From contig NZ_LIVX01000004.1 in NCBI RefSeq assembly GCF_001905665.1, positions 271,498 through 335,497 on the forward strand: a stretch of DNA of 64,000 nt, in the 5' to 3' direction. This document shows positions 10,366-17,678 of the stretch, piece after piece. Position 1 is the first letter of the stretch. Every line of letters begins with the position of its first letter. This DNA comes from Streptomyces sp. CB02261. GTDB taxonomy: Bacteria > Actinomycetota > Actinomycetes > Streptomycetales > Streptomycetaceae. Under the pieces are notes generated by a model. It did not search any database. It had not been told where the DNA came from and saw only the letters and a program-made list of their open reading frames with translations. A program made the translations under genes and the position numbers.

Positions 10366-11337
10366 ATGACGCAGCGACCCGTACTCGTCGTCCTCTTCGA
10401 CGGCGTCCAGAGCCTCGACGTGACCGGCCCCTTCGAGGTGTTCGCCGGTGCGGGCCGCGCCGCCGGGGACCCGGCCGCGTACCCCCTGCGCACCGCCTCC
10501 CTGGACGGCGGACCGGTCCGTACGCACAGCGGGCTGCGGCTGCTCCCCGACACCACCCTCGCCGAGGCGGTCGCCGACGGCCCCCCGCACACCCTCGTCG
10601 TTCCCGGCGGCGAGGGGACCCGCGCCCCCGCCCCCGCCCTGATCGACTGGCTGCGCACCCACGCTCCCGACGCCGGCCGCCTGGTCTCCGTGTGCACCGG
10701 GGCGCTGCTGCTCGCCGAGGCCGGTCTCCTCGACGGGCACCGGGCGACGACCCACTGGGCCACCTGCGACCACCTCGCCCGCCGCTATCCCGAGGTCGAC
10801 GTGGACCCGGACCCGATCTTCGTACGGGACGGCCGGCTCTCCACCTCCGCCGGCGTCACGGCCGGCATCGACCTGTCGCTCGCCCTGGTGGAGGAGGACC
10901 TCGGCCGGGACGTGGCCCTGACCGTCGCCCGCCACCTGGTGGTCTTCCTGCGCCGCCCCGGCAACCAGGCCCAGTTCAGCGCCCAGCTGTCCGCCCAGAC
11001 CGCCCGCCGGGAGCCGCTGCGCGACCTCCAGCTGTGGATCACCGAGCACCCCGCGGAGGACCTCTCCGTCGAGGCGCTCGCCGCCCGCGTCCGGCTCTCG
11101 CCCCGCCACTTCGCCCGAGCCTTCCACGCGGAGACCGGCACCCCGCCCGGCCGCTACGTCGACCGGGTCAGGCTCGAACACGCCCGCAGGCTCCTGGAGG
11201 AGACCTCGCGCGGTGTCGAGGAGGTCGCCCGAGCCTCGGGCTACGGCACCCCCGAGGCGATGCGCCGCGCCTTCCTCAAGGCCCTGGGGACCGCCCCCGC
11301 GGAGTACCGCCGCCGATTCCACGCCGTTCTCGGCTGA
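10366..11337 (+). CDS. GlxA-type transcriptional regulator (DJ-1/PfpI domain plus AraC HTH)
   Basis: A 323-residue protein. Residues 1-180 form a DJ-1/PfpI-like glutamine-amidotransferase fold with the Cys elbow VSVCTGALLL and the motif GHRATTHW. Residues about 215-320 are a C-terminal AraC/XylS double HTH (SPRHFARAFHAETGTPPGRYVDRVR, then VEEVARASGYGTPEAMRRAF). Such regulators sense a small molecule with the first domain and activate nearby genes. The next gene encodes a stand-alone DJ-1 enzyme 29 bases downstream, the likely partner and target. Confidence 0.9.
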   Translation: MTQRPVLVVLFDGVQSLDVTGPFEVFAGAGRAAGDPAAYPLRTASLDGGPVRTHSGLRLLPDTTLAEAVADGPPHTLVVPGGEGTRAPAPALIDWLRTHAPDAGRLVSVCTGALLLAEAGLLDGHRATTHWATCDHLARRYPEVDVDPDPIFVRDGRLSTSAGVTAGIDLSLALVEEDLGRDVALTVARHLVVFLRRPGNQAQFSAQLSAQTARREPLRDLQLWITEHPAEDLSVEALAARVRLSPRHFARAFHAETGTPPGRYVDRVRLEHARRLLEETSRGVEEVARASGYGTPEAMRRAFLKALGTAPAEYRRRFHAVLG

Positions 11338-11366
11338 CCCGTCCCACCCACCGAAGGGGAACACCT

Positions 11367-12005
11367 ATGCAGATCGCCGTCCTGCTCTACGAAGGCCTCA
11401 CCACCCTCGACGCCGTCGGCCCGTACGAACTGCTCGCCCGGCTTCCCGGAGCCGAGACCGTCTTCGTCGCCAAGGAGGCGGGCCAGGTCAGGAACGACCA
11501 GGGCAGTCTCGCGCTCGTCGCCGACAGGAGCCTCACCGAGGTCCCGCACCCGGACATCGTGCTCGTGCCCGGCGGGCCCGGCTCCCGGAGGTTCCAGGAC
11601 GACCCAGAGATCCAGGCCTGGCTCCGTACCGCGGACGAGACCAGCACCTGGACCACCTCGGTCTGCACGGGGTCGCTGCTCCTCGCCTCCGCCGGGCTGC
11701 TGAACGGCCGCCGCGCCACCACCCACTGGCTCGCCTACGACGAACTCAGGGCGCTGGGCGTCGAACCCACCGGCGAGCGGGTGGTCTTCGACGGCAAGTA
11801 CGTCACGGCCGCCGGCGTCTCCTCCGGCATCGACATGGCCCTGCACCTGCTCGGCCGGATCGCGGGGGACGAGGTCGCCCAGACGGTCCAGCTGCTCGCC
11901 GAGTACGACCCGCAGCCGCCGTACGACGCCGGCTCGCCGGACAAGGCCCCGGCCGGGATCGTCGCGCGCTGGCGCGGCGAGAGCGAGACCGTGCTGGCGG
12001 GCTGA
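11367..12005 (+). CDS. DJ-1/PfpI family protein (isonitrile hydratase-like)
   Basis: A 212-residue protein with GAAGGGGA as ribosome site at 11353-11360. It has the nucleophile elbow SVCTGSLLL with Cys near residue 100, and the GRRATTHW motif shared with isonitrile hydratases and with the first domain of the regulator just upstream. It is cytosolic. The pairing of a GlxA regulator with a DJ-1 enzyme suggests conversion of a small nitrogen-containing compound, but the substrate is not known. It converges on the next gene with only three bases between the stops. Confidence 0.82.
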   Translation: MQIAVLLYEGLTTLDAVGPYELLARLPGAETVFVAKEAGQVRNDQGSLALVADRSLTEVPHPDIVLVPGGPGSRRFQDDPEIQAWLRTADETSTWTTSVCTGSLLLASAGLLNGRRATTHWLAYDELRALGVEPTGERVVFDGKYVTAAGVSSGIDMALHLLGRIAGDEVAQTVQLLAEYDPQPPYDAGSPDKAPAGIVARWRGESETVLAG

Positions 12006-12008
12006 GGC

Positions 12009-12752
12009 TCAGAGCCCGTAGGAGAAGCGGGGCGCGCGGCGCTCAAGGAAGGCGGCGACACCCTCCTCGGTGTCGCCGCTGCCGTGTGCCTGCGCGGCCC
12101 AGTGGGCGTCCCGGTCCAGGCGCCCGTCGGCGAACTCCTTGGCCGCCGCCTGCGTCAGGAGCGAGCGCGAGGCCAGCACCCGGGCGAACTCGGCCACCCG
12201 CTTGTCCAGCTCGCCCACGGGGTGGACCTCGTCCACGAACCCGGTCCGCAGCGCCCGTTCCGCGTCGATCAACTCGCCGGAGAACAGCAGGTACTTGGCG
12301 GCCGACGGCCCCACGAGAGCGGCGAGCCTCCGGGTCGAGGAGGACGGATAGACGATCCCGAGCTTCGCCGGGGTGATCCCGAAGCGGGCGCCCTCCTCGG
12401 CGAACCGCAGGTCGCAGGCGGCGGCGAGCTGGCTGCCGCCGCCGACGCAGAAGCCCCGGACCGCGGCGAGGGTCGGCTTGGGAAAGGCCGCGAGGGTCTC
12501 CTCGGCCGCCACCGCGAGCCTCTGCTGCTCGTCACCGGGCTCGCGGAGCGCCGAGATGTCCGCCCCGGCGCAGAAGGTGTCGCCCGCGCCCGTCAGGACC
12601 AGGACCCGCACCGCCGGGTCGACGGCGAGCCGCTCCAGGACGCCGGGCAGGGCGCGCCACATGCCGGCGCTCATCGCGTTGCGCTTGGCGGGGTTGGCGA
12701 TGACGACGGTGGCGATCCCGTCCGTGACGCTGTCCTTCAGCTGCGGCTCCAT
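12009..12752 (-). CDS. enoyl-CoA hydratase/isomerase (crotonase) family protein
   Basis: A 247-residue protein with the crotonase fold. The oxyanion-hole segments are DTFCAGADISAL and RGFCVGGGSQLAAACDLRFA. Both usual hydratase glutamates are replaced: GGGSQ has Gln where GGGxE is expected, and TPAKLGIVYP has no Glu at the second position. Hydration is therefore unlikely, and the protein may be an isomerase, a thioesterase-like member or inactive. The ATG at 12752 gives the normal family length. It is monocistronic and convergent with the DJ-1 gene. Confidence 0.85.
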   Translation of the reverse strand: MEPQLKDSVTDGIATVVIANPAKRNAMSAGMWRALPGVLERLAVDPAVRVLVLTGAGDTFCAGADISALREPGDEQQRLAVAAEETLAAFPKPTLAAVRGFCVGGGSQLAAACDLRFAEEGARFGITPAKLGIVYPSSSTRRLAALVGPSAAKYLLFSGELIDAERALRTGFVDEVHPVGELDKRVAEFARVLASRSLLTQAAAKEFADGRLDRDAHWAAQAHGSGDTEEGVAAFLERRAPRFSYGL

Positions 12753-12818
12753 GGGCCGGATGCTATCCGCCGTACCCGAACGTACGATCAGGAAGGGGTC
12801 GCCCCGAGGAGGCGCCGC

Positions 12819-13481
12819 ATGGCCAAGGACACCACGCCCGGGCATCCGGATCCCGCCGAGGACATGGCCCGGGAGGGGAAGCGGCTCAGCCGCAGCTTCG
12901 GCAGGCTCGCCGCGCTCGGCATCCTGCTCGCCATCGGCGGAGTCGTCGGCCTGGTCTACACGGGCCTCGCCACCCTGACCTCGATGCTTCTCTTCGGTTG
13001 GCTGCTGCTGATCGGCGGCGTCGTGGGTCTGCTCCAGGCCATCCAGTCGCGGGGCACCAGCTACTTCTGGCTCGCCGTCGTGGTGGCCGCCCTGAACATC
13101 GCCGCCGGGATCGTGGTGATCCGTCACCCGGAGGGCTCGGCGGAGGCGCTGACGATGTTCGCCGCCCTGCTCTTCCTGACCGGCGGTGTCTTCCGGCTGG
13201 TCGGCAGCGTGGTGGTGCGCGGGCCGCAGTTCGGCTGGACCCTCCTCCAGGGAGCCTTCGGCCTGCTCCTCGGCCTGCTCGTCCTGTTCGACTGGCCGGA
13301 GAGCAGCCGGTACGTCCTCGGGGTCTTCTTCTCGCTCGCGCTGCTCTTCGACGGCCTCGGCCTGATCGCGATCGGGGTCGGCGGGCGCAGGATCGTCGGC
13401 ATGGTGACCCCGGAACCGGCAGTCGCCGCTGGGGCGCCTCCGGAGTCGTCAGAAAGCGCCACCGACCAGTCGAACAACTGA
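12819..13481 (+). CDS. HdeD/DUF308 family membrane protein
   Basis: A 220-residue protein with GAGGAGG upstream of ATG 12819. A soluble N-terminus of about 28 residues is followed by six hydrophobic segments (for example LAALGILLAIGGVVGLVYTG, ALNIAAGIVVI and LLQGAFGLLLGLLVLF) in the usual DUF308 arrangement. The C-terminal tail is short and polar. DUF308 proteins are linked to stress responses in enterobacteria, but the role in Streptomyces is unknown. It stands divergent from the crotonase-fold gene. Confidence 0.8.
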   Translation: MAKDTTPGHPDPAEDMAREGKRLSRSFGRLAALGILLAIGGVVGLVYTGLATLTSMLLFGWLLLIGGVVGLLQAIQSRGTSYFWLAVVVAALNIAAGIVVIRHPEGSAEALTMFAALLFLTGGVFRLVGSVVVRGPQFGWTLLQGAFGLLLGLLVLFDWPESSRYVLGVFFSLALLFDGLGLIAIGVGGRRIVGMVTPEPAVAAGAPPESSESATDQSNN

Positions 13482-13575
13482 CATGGGCATACTCAACCGA
13501 TCGGAAAACGGCCGATACGTGTCGACTTCTGGTCAGTAGGCAGGTCTGCCCCCACATATTGCCAAGACTCGATCC

Positions 13576-14133
13576 GTGGCGAGAATCGAGCACGAGGGTG
13601 GGAACCGGACCGTGGAGACCCACGGGGGTGGCCCCATCCGGCAACCGTCCTACGAAGGAGTCTGGCGCTTCACCGCTGCCGCGGTAGACGTCTCCGTCCC
13701 GCAGGCCCGGCACGCCGTACGTGACCTGCTGGTCCGCCAGGGCGTCCCGCTCCATGAGGAGATCATGGACGGCCTGCTGCTGATCGTCTCCGAGCTGGTC
13801 ACCAACGCCGTGCGGCACGCGGCGCTGCTGTCGCCGGAGATAGCGGTGGAGGTGGCCATCGGCCCCGAGTGGATCCGGGTGTCGGTCGAGGACAACCACC
13901 CGTACCGTCCCAAGGCCCTCGTGGCGGACTACGGGCAGACGGGCGGCCGCGGGCTGCTCCTGGTCCGTGAGATCGCCCAGCAGTCCGGCGGCGCCTGCGA
14001 CGTCGAGCACACCGCGAGCGGCGGCAAGATCATCTGGGCGGCACTGCCCCTGGCCCCGATGGCACCGGGACCGGAGGCAGTGATCCATCAGCCGGTCGTC
14101 ACCAGCCCCCGGACGGACCCGTCAGTTCCCTGA
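13576..14133 (+). CDS. ATP-binding protein of the anti-sigma factor (HATPase_c_2) type
   Basis: A 185-residue protein from GTG 13576; a second in-frame GTG at 13612 is possible. A single GHKL ATPase domain is visible: N-box ELVTNAVRHA, G1 box VEDNHPYRP, G2 box GGRGLLLV. This is the stand-alone SpoIIAB/RsbW-like family that Streptomyces encodes in dozens, usually binding sigma factors or anti-anti-sigma proteins. No partner gene is adjacent. The last 35 bases overlap the 3' end of the convergent idi gene. Confidence 0.85.
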   Translation: MARIEHEGGNRTVETHGGGPIRQPSYEGVWRFTAAAVDVSVPQARHAVRDLLVRQGVPLHEEIMDGLLLIVSELVTNAVRHAALLSPEIAVEVAIGPEWIRVSVEDNHPYRPKALVADYGQTGGRGLLLVREIAQQSGGACDVEHTASGGKIIWAALPLAPMAPGPEAVIHQPVVTSPRTDPSVP

Positions 14134-14719
14134 CCGCCGGGCGCGCCGCGTCCAGCACCGTCATGAACCAGGCGGAGAAGGGCGCGGCGGCGTGGCGCTC
14201 GGCCAGCTCGGCGGCGGTCACGAAGACGGTGTCCTCGACCTCCTCCGGGTCGGGCCGGGGCTCGGCCTGGACGAGGCCGACGAACAGGTGGTTGAACTCC
14301 TGCTCCACCAGGCCCGAGGCCGGGTCGGGGTGGTTGTAGCGGACGGTGCCCGCCTCCGCGAGCAGCGTGGGCGAGACGCGCAGCTCCTCGAAGGTCCGCC
14401 GGGCGGCCGCCGTGAACGGCGCCTCGCCCGGGTAGGGGTGGCCGCAGCAGGTGTTCGACCAGACGCCGGGGGAGTGGTACTTGCCCAGCGCCCGGCGCTG
14501 GAGCAGCAGCCGGCCCGACTCGTCGAAGAGGAAGACGGAGAAGGCGCGGTGCAGCAGCCCGGGCGCCTCGTGGGCGGCGAGCTTCTCGGCCGTGCCGATC
14601 GTCGTCCCGTCCTCGTCGACCAGTTCGAGCAAGATCGGCGCCGGGACTCCGGACGGCTGGACACCGTTCGACACGATCTCCGGCGAGATCTGAGCCGCGG
14701 TGGCTGGTGTGGTCGGCAT
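14099..14719 (-). CDS. idi: isopentenyl-diphosphate delta-isomerase, type 1
   Basis: A 206-residue protein that interconverts IPP and DMAPP. Diagnostic motifs are HSPGVWSNTCCGHPYPGE (catalytic Cys plus metal ligand His) and QEFNHLFVG with the catalytic Glu region, within a Nudix fold. Three in-frame ATGs (14734, 14725, 14719) are possible; 14719 is preferred because GAAGGA precedes it at good distance. It supplies allylic precursor to isoprenoid pathways such as the hopanoid cluster 11 kb away. Its 3' end overlaps the convergent ATPase gene. Confidence 0.92.
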   Translation of the reverse strand: MPTTPATAAQISPEIVSNGVQPSGVPAPILLELVDEDGTTIGTAEKLAAHEAPGLLHRAFSVFLFDESGRLLLQRRALGKYHSPGVWSNTCCGHPYPGEAPFTAAARRTFEELRVSPTLLAEAGTVRYNHPDPASGLVEQEFNHLFVGLVQAEPRPDPEEVEDTVFVTAAELAERHAAAPFSAWFMTVLDAARPAVRELTGPSGGW

Positions 14720-14810
14720 ACCCATCCTTCGCATCGGTCCTCGGCCCTGTGGGGGCACCTCAGTCTGCCGTACAAACCCGGCTTGTCGGCACTTCGACGG
14801 CCGGACGTGG

Positions 14811-14853
14811 CCGCTCCCGCCGCACCGGAGTACCTCCGGTGCGGCGGGAGCGG
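14811..14853 (-). terminator. strong hairpin after the methyltransferase-GNAT gene
   Basis: Perfect 20-bp arms around a TAC loop. It starts 19 bases after the stop of the minus-strand gene ending at 14872 and precedes idi on the same strand, so it should stop read-through into idi. Confidence 0.75.
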
Positions 14854-14871
14854 CGCGACGGCGCGAGGCGG

Positions 14872-16119
14872 TCAGACCCCGAAAGCCGCCGGATAGGCGA
14901 TCGTGCCCGTCGGAACGGGAACGGAGTCGTCCAGCACGAGTGCCATCATCGCCTCGTCCGGAACGTCGAAACCTGGCTTGATTCCGTGTGCGGACGCACG
15001 TGCGAACCCGAACCTCGGGTAGTACTCCGGATGGCCCAGGACGAGGACGAGCGGCTCGCCCCGCAGCCGGGCCGCGTCGATCACGGCCCGGACGACGGCC
15101 TGCCCGGCCCCGGTCCGCTGGTGCTCCGGAGCCACGGACACCGGTGCGAGCGCCGCCGCGGGGGCGTCGCCCACCCGGCAGCGGGTGACCAGGGCGTGTG
15201 CGGCGACCGAGCCGTCGGGTGCCTCGGCCACGTACGACAGGCCCGGGAGCCAGGCGTCGGGGTCGAGCCGGAGCGCGTCGACCAGCTCGGCCTCCGCGTC
15301 CGACCCGAACGCCGCCGCCACGATCCGGCGCACCGCCGGAACGTCCTCGGCGGTCTCCTGGCGGGTGTGCCAGCGGGGATCGGCGGGCCGCAGCACGAAC
15401 CCGGCGTACCCGTAGTCGGAGCCGTGCTCGCGCCGCAGCTCGATCTCGGCGCGCGCCCCGGCCACGGCTTCGGCCATGCCCGGCACGGCGGTGTCCGCCG
15501 CCTCCACGTGCGCGGCCAGGGGGCCGTAGTACTCGTCCCAGTCGCTCTCGGGCTGGGTGAAGGCCCCGAGGACGCGGTAGCCGGCCGCGACCGCCGCCTC
15601 GGCGTTCCCGGTGACGGTACGGAGCGGGTAGTTCTCCTCCCAGAAGGCGCGGGCCACCGGGCCCGGCTCCCCGGTGGTCCAGACGCACTCGGTGAGCACC
15701 AGGGTGCCCCCGGGCGCCAGGAGCCGGCGCCACTCGGCCAGCGCCCGGTCGAAGCCGAGGACGAAGACCGAGCTCTCGGCCCAGACCAGGTCGAAGGAGC
15801 CGTCGGGGAAGGGCAGCGCGCCCATGTCGGCGTGGAGGGTACGGACCGAGCCGTCGAGCCCGCGGGCGGCGGCGGACTCCCGCAGCTCCGCGAGGAACGG
15901 CTCGTGGGTGTCGACGGCGGTCACCTCGGCGCCCGCCTCGGCGGCCAGGAGCAGCGCGGAACGGCCGGGGCCGCAGCCCAGGTCGAGCACGCGCGGGCGC
16001 TCCGGGAGCCGCCCCGCGAGCGCGAGGAGCCGACGGGTGGTGGTGTCGGAGCCGGGGCCCTGCCGCGGAAGGCCGTGGTGCAGGGCGAAGAAGGAATCGT
16101 GCAGTGCGTTGTCGGACAA
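14872..16119 (-). CDS. fused SAM-dependent methyltransferase and GNAT acetyltransferase
   Basis: A 415-residue two-domain protein. Residues 1-245 form a class I methyltransferase: motif I VLDLGCGPGRSALLL, acidic strand VTAVDTHE, FDLVWAESSVFVL. Residues about 255-415 form a GNAT domain: SVAPEHQRTGAGQAVVRAV (acetyl-CoA loop) and LGHPEYYPRFGF. The two functions are usually separate genes. The start is TTG 16119, since no ATG or GTG fits, with AAGGG about ten bases upstream. The substrate is unknown. A 23-codon ORF lies upstream with a small hairpin between (16123-16145), which could form a translational leader. Confidence 0.85.
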   Translation of the reverse strand: MSDNALHDSFFALHHGLPRQGPGSDTTTRRLLALAGRLPERPRVLDLGCGPGRSALLLAAEAGAEVTAVDTHEPFLAELRESAAARGLDGSVRTLHADMGALPFPDGSFDLVWAESSVFVLGFDRALAEWRRLLAPGGTLVLTECVWTTGEPGPVARAFWEENYPLRTVTGNAEAAVAAGYRVLGAFTQPESDWDEYYGPLAAHVEAADTAVPGMAEAVAGARAEIELRREHGSDYGYAGFVLRPADPRWHTRQETAEDVPAVRRIVAAAFGSDAEAELVDALRLDPDAWLPGLSYVAEAPDGSVAAHALVTRCRVGDAPAAALAPVSVAPEHQRTGAGQAVVRAVIDAARLRGEPLVLVLGHPEYYPRFGFARASAHGIKPGFDVPDEAMMALVLDDSVPVPTGTIAYPAAFGV

Positions 16120-16185
16120 CGTGGGAAACCCTTGGTGAGAGGGTCCCGGCCGACGACGTGACGTACCGGTGTGACCGGGGTCAGG

Positions 16186-16257
16186 TCAGCCGGAGACCCG
16201 GAGGCTGAGGGACGACCGGGCGCTACCGCTGCGGGCAGCCTCCATCGCGACGGTCAT
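16186..16257 (-). CDS. 23-codon possible leader ORF
   Basis: ATG 16257 is preceded by GAGGAG and GAGG and opens a peptide beginning MTVAMEAARSGSARSSLSL, rich in Ser, Arg and Ala, ending in TGA at 16186. It lies 66 bases upstream of the TTG start of the methyltransferase-GNAT gene, on the same strand. The peptide does not look like the Cys- or His-rich leader peptides of Streptomyces sulphur genes. It may be a real leader or chance. Confidence 0.3.
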   Translation of the reverse strand: MTVAMEAARSGSARSSLSLRVSG

Positions 16258-16322
16258 CAACCTCAGCTCCTCTCTCCACACGTTCGTACGAAAAGACTAA
16301 CAGGTGGCCGGTGTGCCGGGCC

Positions 16323-17264
16323 TCAGAGGCAGAGCTTCGCCTCGTGCTCCGCGTGCCCCACCGGCTCCAGCTGGAAGGTGCAGTGCTCCACGTCGAAGTG
16401 CGAGCCCAGACAGGTCTGGAGGGAGTGCAGCATCTTCTCGTGGCCCACCGAGTCCAGCGCGCCCTGGTCCACGACCACGTGCGCCGAGAGGACGGGCATC
16501 CCCGAGGTGATCGTCCAGGCGTGCAGGTCGTGCACGTCCTCGACGCCCGGCAGGGCCAGGATGTGCGCCCTCACCTCCGCCATGTCGACACCCTTGGGCG
16601 CCGCCTCCAGGAGCACGTCCAGGGTCTCCCGCAGCAGCTTGACCGTCCGCGGGACGATCATCAGACCGATCAGGATCGAGGCGATCGGGTCGGCGTACTG
16701 CCAGCCCGTGGCCAGGATGATGCCGGCCGCGACGATCACGGTCACCGAGCCCAGGGCGTCCGCGAGCACCTCCAGATAGGCGCCCCGCACGTTGAGGCTG
16801 TCCTTCTGGCCCCGCACGAGCAGCGACAGCGAGATCATGTTGGCGACCAGACCGATCGCCGCGAACACGATCGTGAGACCGCCCTTGGTCTCGGCCGGCT
16901 CGATGAAGCGCTGGACCGCCTCGTACAGCACGTAACCGCCGACGCCGAGCAGCAGCAGACAGTTGGCGAGCGCCGCGAGTATCTCGGCCCGCGCGTACCC
17001 GAAGGTGCGGTTCCCCGAGGGCGGCCGGTTGGCGAAGTGGATCGCCAGCAGCGCCATCGCGAGTCCGACCGCGTCGGTCGCCATGTGCGCCGCGTCGGCG
17101 ATCAGGGCGAGCGAGTCGGCGAGCAGGCCGCCGATGATCTCGATCACCATCACGGAGAGCGTGATGCCGAGTGCGATGCGCAGTCGGTTCTTGTACGCGG
17201 CCCCGGCGGTGCCGGTCGGCGGCGGGCCGCCGTGGCTGTGCCCGTGGTCGTGTCCAGCCCCCAT
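16323..17264 (-). CDS. cation diffusion facilitator (CDF) metal transporter
   Basis: A 313-residue protein from ATG 17264, preceded by GGAGG at seven bases. The N-terminus is His-rich (GHDHGHSHGG), typical of zinc-binding CDF tails. Six membrane segments follow, with the metal-site motifs DSLALIADAAHMATD in TM2 and LEVLADALGSV in TM5 (HxxxD and DxxxD-type arrangement). A cytosolic ferredoxin-like domain forms the C-terminus. It should export Zn(II) or a similar divalent ion in exchange for protons. It is monocistronic. Confidence 0.92.
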   Translation of the reverse strand: MGAGHDHGHSHGGPPPTGTAGAAYKNRLRIALGITLSVMVIEIIGGLLADSLALIADAAHMATDAVGLAMALLAIHFANRPPSGNRTFGYARAEILAALANCLLLLGVGGYVLYEAVQRFIEPAETKGGLTIVFAAIGLVANMISLSLLVRGQKDSLNVRGAYLEVLADALGSVTVIVAAGIILATGWQYADPIASILIGLMIVPRTVKLLRETLDVLLEAAPKGVDMAEVRAHILALPGVEDVHDLHAWTITSGMPVLSAHVVVDQGALDSVGHEKMLHSLQTCLGSHFDVEHCTFQLEPVGHAEHEAKLCL

Positions 17265-17549
17265 GGAATGGCCTCCAGATGATGTGGTCGCGGGTGCCCC
17301 GATCAGCAAGTCAACTACGGGTGGGGGGTATGCGCAACACGGTACTGAACACCGTTGTCATATGCTCTGACCTGCGACGATGCGCAGACGGCCGAACGTC
17401 GTGCGGACCCCCCTCCGAAGGCCCCTCCGGGTGGCCCCGGCCGTGGTTTGTGAGGTGGGCCTCCGATCACCCATGATGATCACCGCGGCACGGCGCGCAC
17501 CCGTGCGGACAGGGGTGGGCCCGGGGGAGTCCTGCCCGCGAAGCCTCGG
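17265..17549. other. intergenic region, no gene seen
   Basis: Divergent spacer between the CDF transporter and the polymer-type operon. A weak inverted repeat (ACGGT with ACCGT, 17339-17355) lies upstream of the transporter gene and may belong to its metal regulation. I see no coding region. Confidence 0.4.
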
Positions 17550-17579
17550 TGAACTCACGCTCTGTTCATCCGATAGCCT
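17550..17579 (+). promoter_or_regulatory. possible promoter with overlapping inverted repeat
   Basis: TGAACT and TAGCCT are separated by 18 bases, a weak match to a vegetative Streptomyces promoter, 100 bases upstream of the first gene of the polymer-type operon. TGAAC and GTTCA (17550-17568) form an inverted repeat over it. Confidence 0.25.
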
Positions 17580-17678
17580 CAGCCGACGTGCCGCCGCCCG
17601 GTGCCGGGCCGCACCGCCGCGCCCGGGGCCGCCATGGGCCCCGCCGGCCCCTCCGTCAGCTCCAAGGAGTGAGTTCGT

